9,632 nt of DNA from positions 1 to 9,632 of the forward strand of contig CANGSN010000080.1 of assembly GCA_947455805.1 (NCBI GenBank), read 5' to 3'. Position 1 is the stretch's first letter; every line of letters begins with the position of its first letter. Made by a program: the position numbers and the translations under genes. Shown piece by piece: positions 1 through 6,306 of the stretch. The stretch is from Planctomycetota bacterium. GTDB taxonomy: Bacteria; Planctomycetota; UBA1135; UBA2386. Below the pieces are notes generated by a model, which saw nothing but the letters and a program-made list of their open reading frames with translations, did not search any database and was not told the DNA's origin.

Positions 1-53
1 CCGGGCAGCAGAGTGGCGGCGAGGGCGAGCAGGAGGGTGGGCGGGCGGACCAT
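1..53 (-). CDS. N-terminus of an exported protein (cut by window edge)
   Basis: An ATG at 53-51 on the minus strand opens a frame that runs off the left edge. The 17 complete codons read MVRPPTLLLALAATLLP. This is an Arg residue followed by a Leu/Ala-rich hydrophobic stretch, the start of a Sec-type signal peptide. It is too short to show a cleavage site or lipobox, so the mature protein and its function are unknown. No clear Shine-Dalgarno sequence precedes the ATG, but there is no other in-frame start just upstream. The gene lies 111 bp downstream of, and in the same direction as, the large secreted repeat protein, which suggests more envelope or secreted functions to the left. Confidence 0.55.
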   Translation of the reverse strand, partial: MVRPPTLLLALAATLLP

Positions 54-164
54 GCGCGGGTGGAGCGTAGCCGCGGTGGTGTTGCGGCGACGGCCTTTGC
101 CGGATCGGGTCGTGCCTCGGCTCTCGTTGGCGACGGTGCCGGTCGCCGGGCAGAGTCTCGACCC
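54..164. other. Gap with a small hairpin after the repeat-protein gene
   Basis: This non-coding gap separates the repeat-protein stop codon from the next minus-strand gene. It holds one short perfect inverted repeat, GGCGAC at 129-134 and GTCGCC at 142-147, with a 7-base loop, starting about 18 bases after the stop. No T-run follows on the minus strand, so this is at best a weak terminator candidate. A 6-bp GC stem is expected by chance in DNA of this composition. Confidence 0.25.
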
Positions 165-2705
165 CTAGAAGGACCCGACGTTCAACACCAGAGCTCCAGT
201 GGCCGTCGTCTCGAGAATGGTCAGCGCGGCGTCGACTTCCAGCACCACGAGTTGCTGGTGCAGCACCGATCCGGCGAGCGCCGCCGTGTTCGGGATGGAC
301 AACTGGGTCTCGACGGTGCCGGCGACGGTCGTCGTCAGCTCCATCGTGTCGGGTGTGGTGAACAGCGAGCAGCCAGCCGGGACCGACGGCAGCAGGCCCT
401 GAAGCGGGATCGAGGTTGCGCTCGCGCCGGTGACGACCGCGACGAGTGCGGACGCCGCGAGACCGGTGCCGCGCGCGCGGTAGGTGGCGCCGGTCCACGG
501 CAGGTTCAGGGCCCGATAGGTGTTGGCGCCGCCCGAACCGGGACAGGCCGAGCCGGCGACGGCCACCGTGGCGGGGCAGGTCGTGGTGAGGCGGGCAAGG
601 TAGGCGCTGCCGAGGCCTGCGACCTGGATGAACCCTCCACCCGCCATGAGGTCGCCGTTCGGCAGGGTCAGCAGCGCGAGGATCGAGCTGTTGATGCCCG
701 ACCCCAGCGACGACCAACTCGTGCCGTTCCAGCGGGCGATGCGGCTCGCGGGCGCTCCCCCCGCCGTCGTGAATCCGCCTGCCGCCACCAGGTCGCCGTT
801 CGGCAGTCGCATCAGGGCCCTGACCGAGCTGTTGGTTCCCGCGCCGAGTGGCGACCAGGTCGTGCCGTTCCAGCGGGCGATGCTGTTCGCCGCCGTTCCG
901 CCCGCGGTCGTGAAGGAGCCGCCCGCGATCAAGTCGCCGTTCGGCAGCGGCAGGAGGGAGTAGACGAAGGAGCTCGTCCCCGCACCGAGCGGCGACCAGG
1001 TCGTGCCGTTCCAACGGGCGATGTTGGCTGCCGCGGTTGTCCCCGCCGTCGAGAAGAGACCTCCCGCAATCAGGTCGCCGTTCGGCAACGTCGTCAGCGA
1101 CATGACGAAGTTGCTCGGGCCCGTGATGCCCTGACCGAGCGGCGACCAGGTCGTGCCGTTCCAGCGTGCAATGCTGTTCGCGGGCGTTCCGCCCGCCATC
1201 GTGAACCGGCCTCCCGCGATCAGATCGCCGTTCGTCGCCGTCATCAGCGTGTAGACCTCGTCGTTCATGCCCGCGCCGAGCGCCGACCAGGTCGCGCCAT
1301 TCCAGCGCGCGATGCGATGGGCCGGCACGCCCCCTGCTGCCGTGAAGCTGCCACCCGCCACCAGATCGCCGTTCGGGAGCACCAGCACGGCGTTGACCTG
1401 GAAGTTGGTGCCCGCACCCAGTGCCAACCACCGCGTGCCGTTCCATCGCGCGATGGAGTTCGCCGCCAGGCCCTGCGCCTGCGTGAACGAACCAGCCGCC
1501 ACCAGATCGCCGTTCGGCATCGTCGTCAGGGCGCGGACGGCGCCGTCCATGCCCATGCCCAGCGAGGACCATGTCGTGCCGTTCCAGCGGGCGATTCGGT
1601 TCACGGCCACGGCTTCTGTCGGCTGCCGATTCACCGCCGCGTCGCCTGCTGCAGTGAACCAGCCGCCCGCCACGACGTCGCCGTTCGGCAGGGTGGTCAG
1701 CGCGAACACGTCGTTGTCCACGCCCGCGGCCAGCGACGACCACGTCGAGCCGTTCCAGCGGGCGATGGAGTTGACGGTCACACCGCCTACAGTCGTGAAC
1801 CAGCCACCCGCCACGACGTCCCCGTTCGGCAGTGCGGTCACAGCATGGACGTACGGGTTCATGCCGGGGCCCAGAGGCGACCACGTCGAGCCGTTCCAGC
1901 GTGCGATTCGATTCGCAGCGGTGCCGCCCGCCACGCTGAACTCGCCGCCAGCGACCAGATCCCCGTTCGGCAAGGGCGTCAGGGTGGTGACCGTGTAGTC
2001 CATGCCCGAACCGAGGGCCGACCAGGTCGAGCCGTTCCAGCGCGCGATGTAGTCCGCGGCCGCACTGCCCCCGGAGAACGCTCCGCCCGCCACCAGGTCG
2101 CCGTTCGGCAGGCGCGTCAGGGCGCGGACGGCGCCGGTCATGCCCGAACCCAGCGGCGCCCAACTGGTGCCATTCCAGCGCGCGACGTTGTTCACGGTCA
2201 CGCCGCCCGCCGTCAGGAACGTCCCTCCCGCGACCACGTCGCCATTCGCCAGCGTCGTCAGGGCGACCACGTCGCCGTCCATGCCCGAACCGAGGGCCGA
2301 CCAGGTCGAGCCGTTCCAGCGCGCGACGCGATTCGCCGCCACACCGCCTGCCGTCGTGAAGGATCCGCCCGCGACCACGTCGCCGTTCGGCAGGCTGGTC
2401 AAGGCGGAGACGTTGCCGACCATGCCCGAACCGAGAGCCGACCAGGCCGTGCCGTCCCAACGCGCGATGCGGTTCGCGACCACGCCGCCCGCCGTCGAGA
2501 AGGTGCCGCCAGCCACCAGGTCGCCGTTCGGCAACGCGGTCAGGGCTCGCACGGAATCGCTCGTCCCGGGGATGCCCTGCACCGGCTGCCACGCCGTCCC
2601 ACACTGCGCCGCCGCTGGCGTCGCTCCCGCGATGATGCAATGCAGTAGGAGCACGCCGGTGCCCCAGCGGAACCGACGGGAAATGGCGGCGAAGGAGCTC
2701 ATCAT
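165..2705 (-). CDS. Secreted 14-repeat beta-propeller-like protein
   Basis: This 846-residue exported protein has three parts. Residues 1-33 are a signal peptide: basic SRRFR segment, hydrophobic core GVLLLHCIIAGA, and likely cleavage at AAA|Q34. Residues 34-706 hold 14 tandem repeats of about 47 residues with the consensus LPNGDLVAGG-F-TAGG---N-IARWNG--W--LG-GM. Residues 707-846 form a separate Thr/Ala/Val-rich domain with Cys at 710, 721 and 779, ending in Phe. The repeats resemble delta-60/DUF5122 and Rax2/kelch-like families, which form beta-propeller blades; I infer a surface or extracellular role, with no enzymatic motif visible. The C-terminal domain looks like one shared by many planctomycete secreted proteins and may serve in sorting or anchoring. 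The ATG at 2705 is followed at once by a second ATG (2702). I chose the first, though neither has a clear ribosome binding site. The long open frame continuing upstream is non-coding, because it lacks start signals and crosses the lipoprotein gene in another frame. Confidence 0.85.
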   Translation of the reverse strand: MMSSFAAISRRFRWGTGVLLLHCIIAGATPAAAQCGTAWQPVQGIPGTSDSVRALTALPNGDLVAGGTFSTAGGVVANRIARWDGTAWSALGSGMVGNVSALTSLPNGDVVAGGSFTTAGGVAANRVARWNGSTWSALGSGMDGDVVALTTLANGDVVAGGTFLTAGGVTVNNVARWNGTSWAPLGSGMTGAVRALTRLPNGDLVAGGAFSGGSAAADYIARWNGSTWSALGSGMDYTVTTLTPLPNGDLVAGGEFSVAGGTAANRIARWNGSTWSPLGPGMNPYVHAVTALPNGDVVAGGWFTTVGGVTVNSIARWNGSTWSSLAAGVDNDVFALTTLPNGDVVAGGWFTAAGDAAVNRQPTEAVAVNRIARWNGTTWSSLGMGMDGAVRALTTMPNGDLVAAGSFTQAQGLAANSIARWNGTRWLALGAGTNFQVNAVLVLPNGDLVAGGSFTAAGGVPAHRIARWNGATWSALGAGMNDEVYTLMTATNGDLIAGGRFTMAGGTPANSIARWNGTTWSPLGQGITGPSNFVMSLTTLPNGDLIAGGLFSTAGTTAAANIARWNGTTWSPLGAGTSSFVYSLLPLPNGDLIAGGSFTTAGGTAANSIARWNGTTWSPLGAGTNSSVRALMRLPNGDLVAAGGFTTAGGAPASRIARWNGTSWSSLGSGINSSILALLTLPNGDLMAGGGFIQVAGLGSAYLARLTTTCPATVAVAGSACPGSGGANTYRALNLPWTGATYRARGTGLAASALVAVVTGASATSIPLQGLLPSVPAGCSLFTTPDTMELTTTVAGTVETQLSIPNTAALAGSVLHQQLVVLEVDAALTILETTATGALVLNVGSF
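588..2606 (-). repeat. 14 in-frame tandem repeats, 141-bp period
   Basis: The repeat unit is visible in DNA as well as protein. On the plus strand the anchor G-x-GCCRTTCC (complement of the W-N-G-T/S coding segment), or a one-base variant, starts at 721, 862, 1003, 1153, 1294, 1435, 1576, 1747, 1888, 2029, 2167, 2308 and 2449. Ten of the twelve intervals that separate them follow the 141-bp unit exactly or nearly so: nine are 141 bp and one is 138. The exceptions are 150 bp (1003 to 1153, three extra residues) and 171 bp (1576 to 1747, ten extra residues). Every interval is a multiple of three. The fourteenth, C-terminal unit is degenerate and ends in L-A-R-L without the Trp. Confidence 0.95.
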
Positions 2706-2875
2706 GGTGGTGACTCTGTCACCCGTTGGGGAATCGGGTGGGGGAGCAGCGGAGGACGGCGATCGCCTTCGAGACCGCGCGACGTCGTTCGGGGTCTTTC
2801 CCGAGCGCGCCTCTCGCGCATTGTGGCGCGGGCACCTCTGCCTGCAAGCCGTCCGCTCCAGCCCGTAGGACCGGC
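2706..2875. other. Gap upstream of the repeat-protein gene
   Basis: This 170-bp stretch lies between the lipoprotein stop and the repeat-protein start, both minus strand. It should hold either the promoter or the leader of the repeat-protein gene. I see no convincing -35/-10 pair. Its one notable feature is the palindrome beside the start codon, listed separately. A weak 5-bp stem (TCGGG 2789-2793 with CCCGA 2800-2804) without a T-run is also present. Confidence 0.4.
2709..2723. promoter_or_regulatory. Palindrome GGTGAC-TCT-GTCACC at the repeat-gene start
   Basis: A perfect inverted repeat with 6-base arms and a 3-base spacer sits 4 to 18 bases upstream of the ATG at 2705. That is where a Shine-Dalgarno sequence would normally lie, and none is seen there. 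It could be a protein-binding operator or an RNA hairpin that limits ribosome access. The position is suggestive, but 6-base arms also occur by chance, so the function is a guess. Confidence 0.3.
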
Positions 2876-3877
2876 TCAGAACACGTGCACGACGTAGAGC
2901 ACGATGCCGGGCGCGCCGTCGATCGGCGACTCGAGCAGCGAGTAGAGCGGCGAGCGGTTCAGGAACTCCATGTCGTCGCCGATCGACAGGTGGTAGCTGG
3001 TCAGCCCCGCCGGCTGGTAGTGGAGGTCGAAGCGAACGGCGACGTCGCCGGTGTCGTAGTCGGTGCGCGCGCGCAGTTCGGCGCCGAGCGCCTCGGTGAG
3101 CGCGATCTGGCAGCCGAACTTGCCGATCTGCTGGCTGCTGCCGATGCGGAACCCGGCGCGGCTCAGCATCAGCTCGACCGGGTCGTCGAGGTCGTCGAGG
3201 TGCAGGCGGACCGAGACGCGCGTGCGCGACCTGCCGCCGTCGCGGTTCTGTGGTTCGGACAGCGGCAGGTAGTCGGCGCGGAAGCTGGCGAAGTCGGTCT
3301 CGAGTTCGCGCGCGATCGGCAGGCGGCGCAGCAGCTGGCGGAACGGCTGCTGCAGCAGCCGCGGGCCGTGCTTCTGCAGCCATTCCTCCTGGTCGGCCAG
3401 CAGCAGGTCCTCGCCGACCAGCAGCGTGCTGCGTTGTTCGTCGGGCAGGTAGAAGTCGAGCAGCGGGTTGCCGCCGGTGCGGCGCACGCGGCGCTGGTCG
3501 TTGCGCACGAGGTCGATCAGGAAGTGCAGCGTCTCGCGTTCGATCGGGTCGCGGATCGCGTCGAGGTCGATCGAGGTCAGCACGTGCGTGCGGATCGCGT
3601 CGACGTCCTCGCGGCGCCGTGGCGTGCTGTCGTTGGCGAACTGTGGCAGCGCCTTCGGCACCTTCGGCGTCTCGACGCGCGGTTCGCCGGGGCCCTGCAG
3701 GCGCTCGTCCGGCGGCAGGTGCTCGATGCCGATCCGCAGCACGGTGCCGCGTGGCATCGACGCGGCCGAGGATTCGAGCTGCGGCGCCGATCGGGCGACC
3801 GTTGGCACGGGTGACGGGTGGGAGGTTGCGACGCAACCTGCCAGCACGCACCCGAAGATGCCGAGCACGAACCTCAC
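2876..3877 (-). CDS. Lipoprotein of unknown function
   Basis: This 333-residue predicted lipoprotein matches no family I recognise. From the GTG start it reads MRFVLGIFGCVLAGC, a short signal with the lipobox L-A-G-C at residues 12-15, so Cys15 should be lipidated and the protein anchored in a membrane. After a Pro/Ser-rich linker (about 16-45) comes a charged, probably helical middle rich in Arg, Asp and Leu (about 75-200). The last part, from about 215, has alternating hydrophobic residues typical of beta strands and ends in V-V-H-V-F. I chose the GTG at 3877 because GAGG lies 8 bases upstream of it. An in-frame TTG at 3895 would add six residues but has no ribosome binding site and would spoil the compact signal. 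The neighbour downstream, the secreted repeat protein, suggests an envelope role, but they are 170 bp apart and may be separate transcripts. Confidence 0.75.
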   Translation of the reverse strand: MRFVLGIFGCVLAGCVATSHPSPVPTVARSAPQLESSAASMPRGTVLRIGIEHLPPDERLQGPGEPRVETPKVPKALPQFANDSTPRRREDVDAIRTHVLTSIDLDAIRDPIERETLHFLIDLVRNDQRRVRRTGGNPLLDFYLPDEQRSTLLVGEDLLLADQEEWLQKHGPRLLQQPFRQLLRRLPIARELETDFASFRADYLPLSEPQNRDGGRSRTRVSVRLHLDDLDDPVELMLSRAGFRIGSSQQIGKFGCQIALTEALGAELRARTDYDTGDVAVRFDLHYQPAGLTSYHLSIGDDMEFLNRSPLYSLLESPIDGAPGIVLYVVHVF

Positions 3878-3885
3878 GACACGGA

Positions 3886-3889
3886 CCTC
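3886..3889 (-). promoter_or_regulatory. Ribosome binding site GAGG deciding the lipoprotein start
   Basis: GAGG on the minus strand is separated by 8 bases from the GTG at 3877-3875. It lies inside the reading frame if the alternative TTG at 3895 is used, which is why the shorter form is preferred. Confidence 0.5.
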
Positions 3890-4115
3890 GAACAAAGAAC
3901 GCGAACGACGACTGCCGGAGCATCGGCCGGGCCCAACGGGTTGCTGGACCCTGGTCGCACGACGGCCCGAGATCCATCTAGCTCCGTGGCTTCGCCAGGT
4001 TGCAGTACGCGCGCAGCGCTACGTTGCCATGGGCGCCAGGCGGCCGGCGTTTCCGCCGCCAGGCGGTTTCGTCGGGACGCGGGACCGTCTCCCGGTGGGA
4101 CGAACTGCGCGCGCG

Positions 4116-4141
4116 ACCGCGGTCCCGGCGTGGACCGCGGT
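4116..4141 (-). terminator. GC-rich hairpin after fadJ, likely terminator
   Basis: Read on the minus strand, ACCGCGGTCC (4141-4132) pairs perfectly with GGACCGCGGT (4125-4116) around a 6-base loop. The stem starts five bases after the fadJ stop codon. A 10-bp stem at exactly this place is unlikely to be chance. No T-run follows, so it may be a terminator of the U-less kind seen in GC-rich genomes, or an mRNA 3' end stabiliser. Each arm contains the palindrome ACCGCGGT, so a DNA-binding site is a weaker alternative. Confidence 0.5.
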
Positions 4142-4146
4142 GCGGC

Positions 4147-6306
4147 TCACTGGGCCAACGCGCGGCGGCGCAGGCCGTCTGCGGGCTGGAAGCGCGGCGC
4201 CATCGCGCGCGCCAGTTCGTCGAGCGCGGCGGTGATGTTGGCGAGCCCTTCGCGGCGCGCGAACTGCGTGATGCCGCCGGTGAACGGCGGGAAGCCGATG
4301 CCCATGACGAGGCCGAGGTCGAGGTCGCGTTCGTCCTGCACGATGCCTTCGTCGAGGCAGCGGTAGGCTTCGTCGACCAGCGGGTAGATCAGCCGCTGCA
4401 CGAGCTCGGTGCGCGACGCGGTGCGCGGCGGCACGCCGCGCCGCTGCATCAGCTGGGCGACCACGGCGCGGCCCGGGCCCGGGCTCTTGCCGTCCTTGCC
4501 GTAGATGCCGCCGCCGGTCTTCTGGCCGAGCGCCTTCGCCGCGACCATCGCCGCGAACAGCTCGCACGGCACCATGCGCTGCGGGAACGCGGCCTGCATC
4601 ACGGCGCTGACCTTGGCGGCGACGTCGAAGCCGACCTCGTCGATCAACCGGCACGGGCCCATCGGCATGCCGAAGTCGAGCATCGCCTGGTCGATCGCTT
4701 CGGCGCTGGTGCCTTCGAGCAGGAGGCGCGCGGCTTCGTTCAGGTACGGCGCGAGGCAGCGGTTGACCAGGAAGCCCGCGGTGTCGGCGGTGACCACCGG
4801 GAACTTGCCGAGGCGCACCGCGAGGCGGCACGCGGTGGCGACGGTGGCGTCGTCGGTGTCGCGGCCGCGGATCACCTCGACCAGCGGCATCTTCTCCGGC
4901 GGGTTGAAGAAGTGGATGCCGACGACGCGGCCGGGCTTCGGCAGCTTCGAGGCCATCGCCGTCACCGACAGCGAGCTGGTGTTGGTCGCCAGCACCGCCG
5001 TCGCCGGCAGGCCGCGCGCCACCGCTTCCGCCATCAGCTTCTGCTTGACGGAGAGGTCCTCGACCACGGCCTCGAGCCACAGGTCGGTGTCGCCGAGCTG
5101 GCCCCAGTCGGTGCCGACGGCGAGGCGATCCTGGATCGCCGTCGCTTCGTGCGGCGCCAGGTGGCCGCGCTTCAGCCGCTTCTTCAGTTCCTGCTGCAGG
5201 CGACCCTTCGCGCGCGCGAGCGGCGCCAGGTCGACGTCGCACAGCCGCACGCGCAGGCCCTTCTCGGCCAGCTGGCCGGCGATGCCGGCACCCATGACGC
5301 CGCCGCCGACGACCAGCGCGCGCTGCAGGTCGCGCGCGCCGTCCTGCTTGCCGAGGCGCTTGCTGCGCTCGGTCAGGAAGAACAGGTGCACGAGGCCCTT
5401 GCTGACCGGCGTCACGATCATCTCGCCGAGCGCCTTCGCCTCGGCGGCGAAGCCGCGGTCCTCGGCCTTGGTGAACGCGTCGACGCAGCACTGCAGCGCC
5501 GCGCGCGGGGCCGGGTAGAAGCGCGCCTGGCCCTGCTGCAGCGCCTTCTCGGCCGCGCGCACGGCGAGGGCGCGCAGCGGCGTCCTGCTGAGCCAGAACG
5601 CGGTGCCGCGCAGCTGGCGTTTCGGCGCCTTGCGTCCGGCGGCGATCCGCTTGTCGAGCTCTTCGCGGGCGGCGCGCAACAGCTTCGCCGACGGCACCAG
5701 GCGGTCGACGACGCCCTGCTTCAGGGCCTGCTTGCCGCGCAGTAGCTTGCCGTTCAGGATCAGGTCGAGAGCCTTCGGCAGGCCGACCAGCCGCGACAGG
5801 TTCTGCGTGCCGCCGAAGCCCGGCAGGATGCCGAGCTTGACCTCGGGCAGGCCGATCTGCGTCGCGGCGTGGTCGCTGGCGACGCGCACGTCGCAGAACA
5901 GCGCCAGCTCGAGGCCGCCGCCGAGGCACGGGCCCTCGATCGCGGCGACCACCGGCACCTTCAGTTGCTGCAGGCGCTGGAAGATCGAGCGACCGCGCAC
6001 GGCCGCGGCTTCGCCGTCCTCGACGCGGGTGATGCTCTGGATCAGGCCGACGTCGGCGCCGGCGCAGAACATGCCCGGGCCGGGGCCTGTCAGCAGCACG
6101 CCGCGCACGCGCGCGTCGCCGGCGAGCTGCTGCAGGATCGCGTCGAGCGACTCGAGCCGTTCGCGTGTCAGCGTCACCATCGCTTCGTCGGCGCTGCCCA
6201 GGCGCAGCAGGGCGATGCCGTCGGCGTCGACGGTGCAAAGGGCGAGGCCGCGCGCGAGATCGGCCGCGGCGTCGGCGGCGGGACGGTCGTTCTTGGTGGT
6301 GGTCAT
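4147..6306 (-). CDS. fadJ: Enoyl-CoA hydratase / 3-hydroxyacyl-CoA dehydrogenase (FadJ/FadB type)
   Basis: This 719-residue bifunctional enzyme should carry out two steps of beta-oxidation: hydration of trans-2-enoyl-CoA and NAD-dependent oxidation of the 3-hydroxyacyl-CoA. The N-terminal crotonase domain (about 25-300) has the oxyanion segment F-C-A-G-A-D (80-85) and the two catalytic Glu residues, E133 in GGGLELA and E155 in GLPEVKLG. The dehydrogenase domain starts at the NAD-binding loop VVGGGVMGAGIAG (332-344) and contains the catalytic pair H465 and E477 in HFFNPPEKMPLVEVIRG. Two C-terminal dehydrogenase repeats follow (about 511-605 and 630-719), with GFLVNR at 511-516. Length and layout match FadB/FadJ. 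Its ATG overlaps the thiolase stop as ATGA, with GGAGG four bases upstream, so the two are probably translated in a coupled way. As the partner is FadI-like, FadJ is the better name, but substrate range cannot be told. Confidence 0.95.
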   Translation of the reverse strand: MTTTKNDRPAADAAADLARGLALCTVDADGIALLRLGSADEAMVTLTRERLESLDAILQQLAGDARVRGVLLTGPGPGMFCAGADVGLIQSITRVEDGEAAAVRGRSIFQRLQQLKVPVVAAIEGPCLGGGLELALFCDVRVASDHAATQIGLPEVKLGILPGFGGTQNLSRLVGLPKALDLILNGKLLRGKQALKQGVVDRLVPSAKLLRAAREELDKRIAAGRKAPKRQLRGTAFWLSRTPLRALAVRAAEKALQQGQARFYPAPRAALQCCVDAFTKAEDRGFAAEAKALGEMIVTPVSKGLVHLFFLTERSKRLGKQDGARDLQRALVVGGGVMGAGIAGQLAEKGLRVRLCDVDLAPLARAKGRLQQELKKRLKRGHLAPHEATAIQDRLAVGTDWGQLGDTDLWLEAVVEDLSVKQKLMAEAVARGLPATAVLATNTSSLSVTAMASKLPKPGRVVGIHFFNPPEKMPLVEVIRGRDTDDATVATACRLAVRLGKFPVVTADTAGFLVNRCLAPYLNEAARLLLEGTSAEAIDQAMLDFGMPMGPCRLIDEVGFDVAAKVSAVMQAAFPQRMVPCELFAAMVAAKALGQKTGGGIYGKDGKSPGPGRAVVAQLMQRRGVPPRTASRTELVQRLIYPLVDEAYRCLDEGIVQDERDLDLGLVMGIGFPPFTGGITQFARREGLANITAALDELARAMAPRFQPADGLRRRALAQ

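Larger units (their letters stand above)
3878..4146. other. Gap between the beta-oxidation operon and the lipoprotein gene
   Basis: This gap of about 270 bp should contain the end of the operon transcript and the promoter of the lipoprotein gene. Near the operon end is a strong hairpin (listed separately). A second small stem, CGGCG-GAAA-CGCCG on the minus strand (4058-4045), has a GNRA-type loop. A 10-base direct repeat, CGCCAGGCGG, occurs at 4034-4043 and 4057-4066. I see no tRNA, no small gene and no clear promoter elements. Confidence 0.45.

Noticed and set aside
588..2606. Repeat array as a CRISPR or minisatellite
   Set aside because: Units are contiguous, in frame, with no spacer structure, and encode a conserved protein repeat with varied third positions.
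60..2648. A long plus-strand open frame (about 860 codons) opposite the repeat protein, with regular Arg/Ala-rich repeats
   Set aside because: It is the mirror of the 141-bp repeats: because the period is a multiple of three, a frame open in one unit stays open in all. The product is Arg-rich low-complexity sequence with no signal or domain, and the minus strand encodes a clear signal peptide and conserved repeats.
10..2705. Tat (twin-arginine) signal in the repeat protein, from S-R-R-F-R
   Set aside because: The residues after the Arg pair do not follow the usual x-F-L-K pattern and the core is strongly hydrophobic, so a Sec signal is the simpler reading.
2706..3977. Upstream extension of the repeat-protein frame to 3977
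   Set aside because: The extension runs antiparallel to no known domain, crosses the lipoprotein gene in another frame on the same strand, gives Arg/Ala/Pro-rich sequence, and would bury the signal peptide at residues around 425.
3896..4146. Possible tRNA or small RNA in the gap
   Set aside because: Several GC-rich stems exist, but no cloverleaf, anticodon arm or T-loop sequence can be formed.
4000..5745. Plus-strand open frame of about 580 codons opposite fadJ
   Set aside because: Rich in Arg, Ala, His and Gln with no domain; a usual by-product of high GC content opposite a gene with strong G/C third-position bias. The fadJ catalytic motifs are on the other strand.
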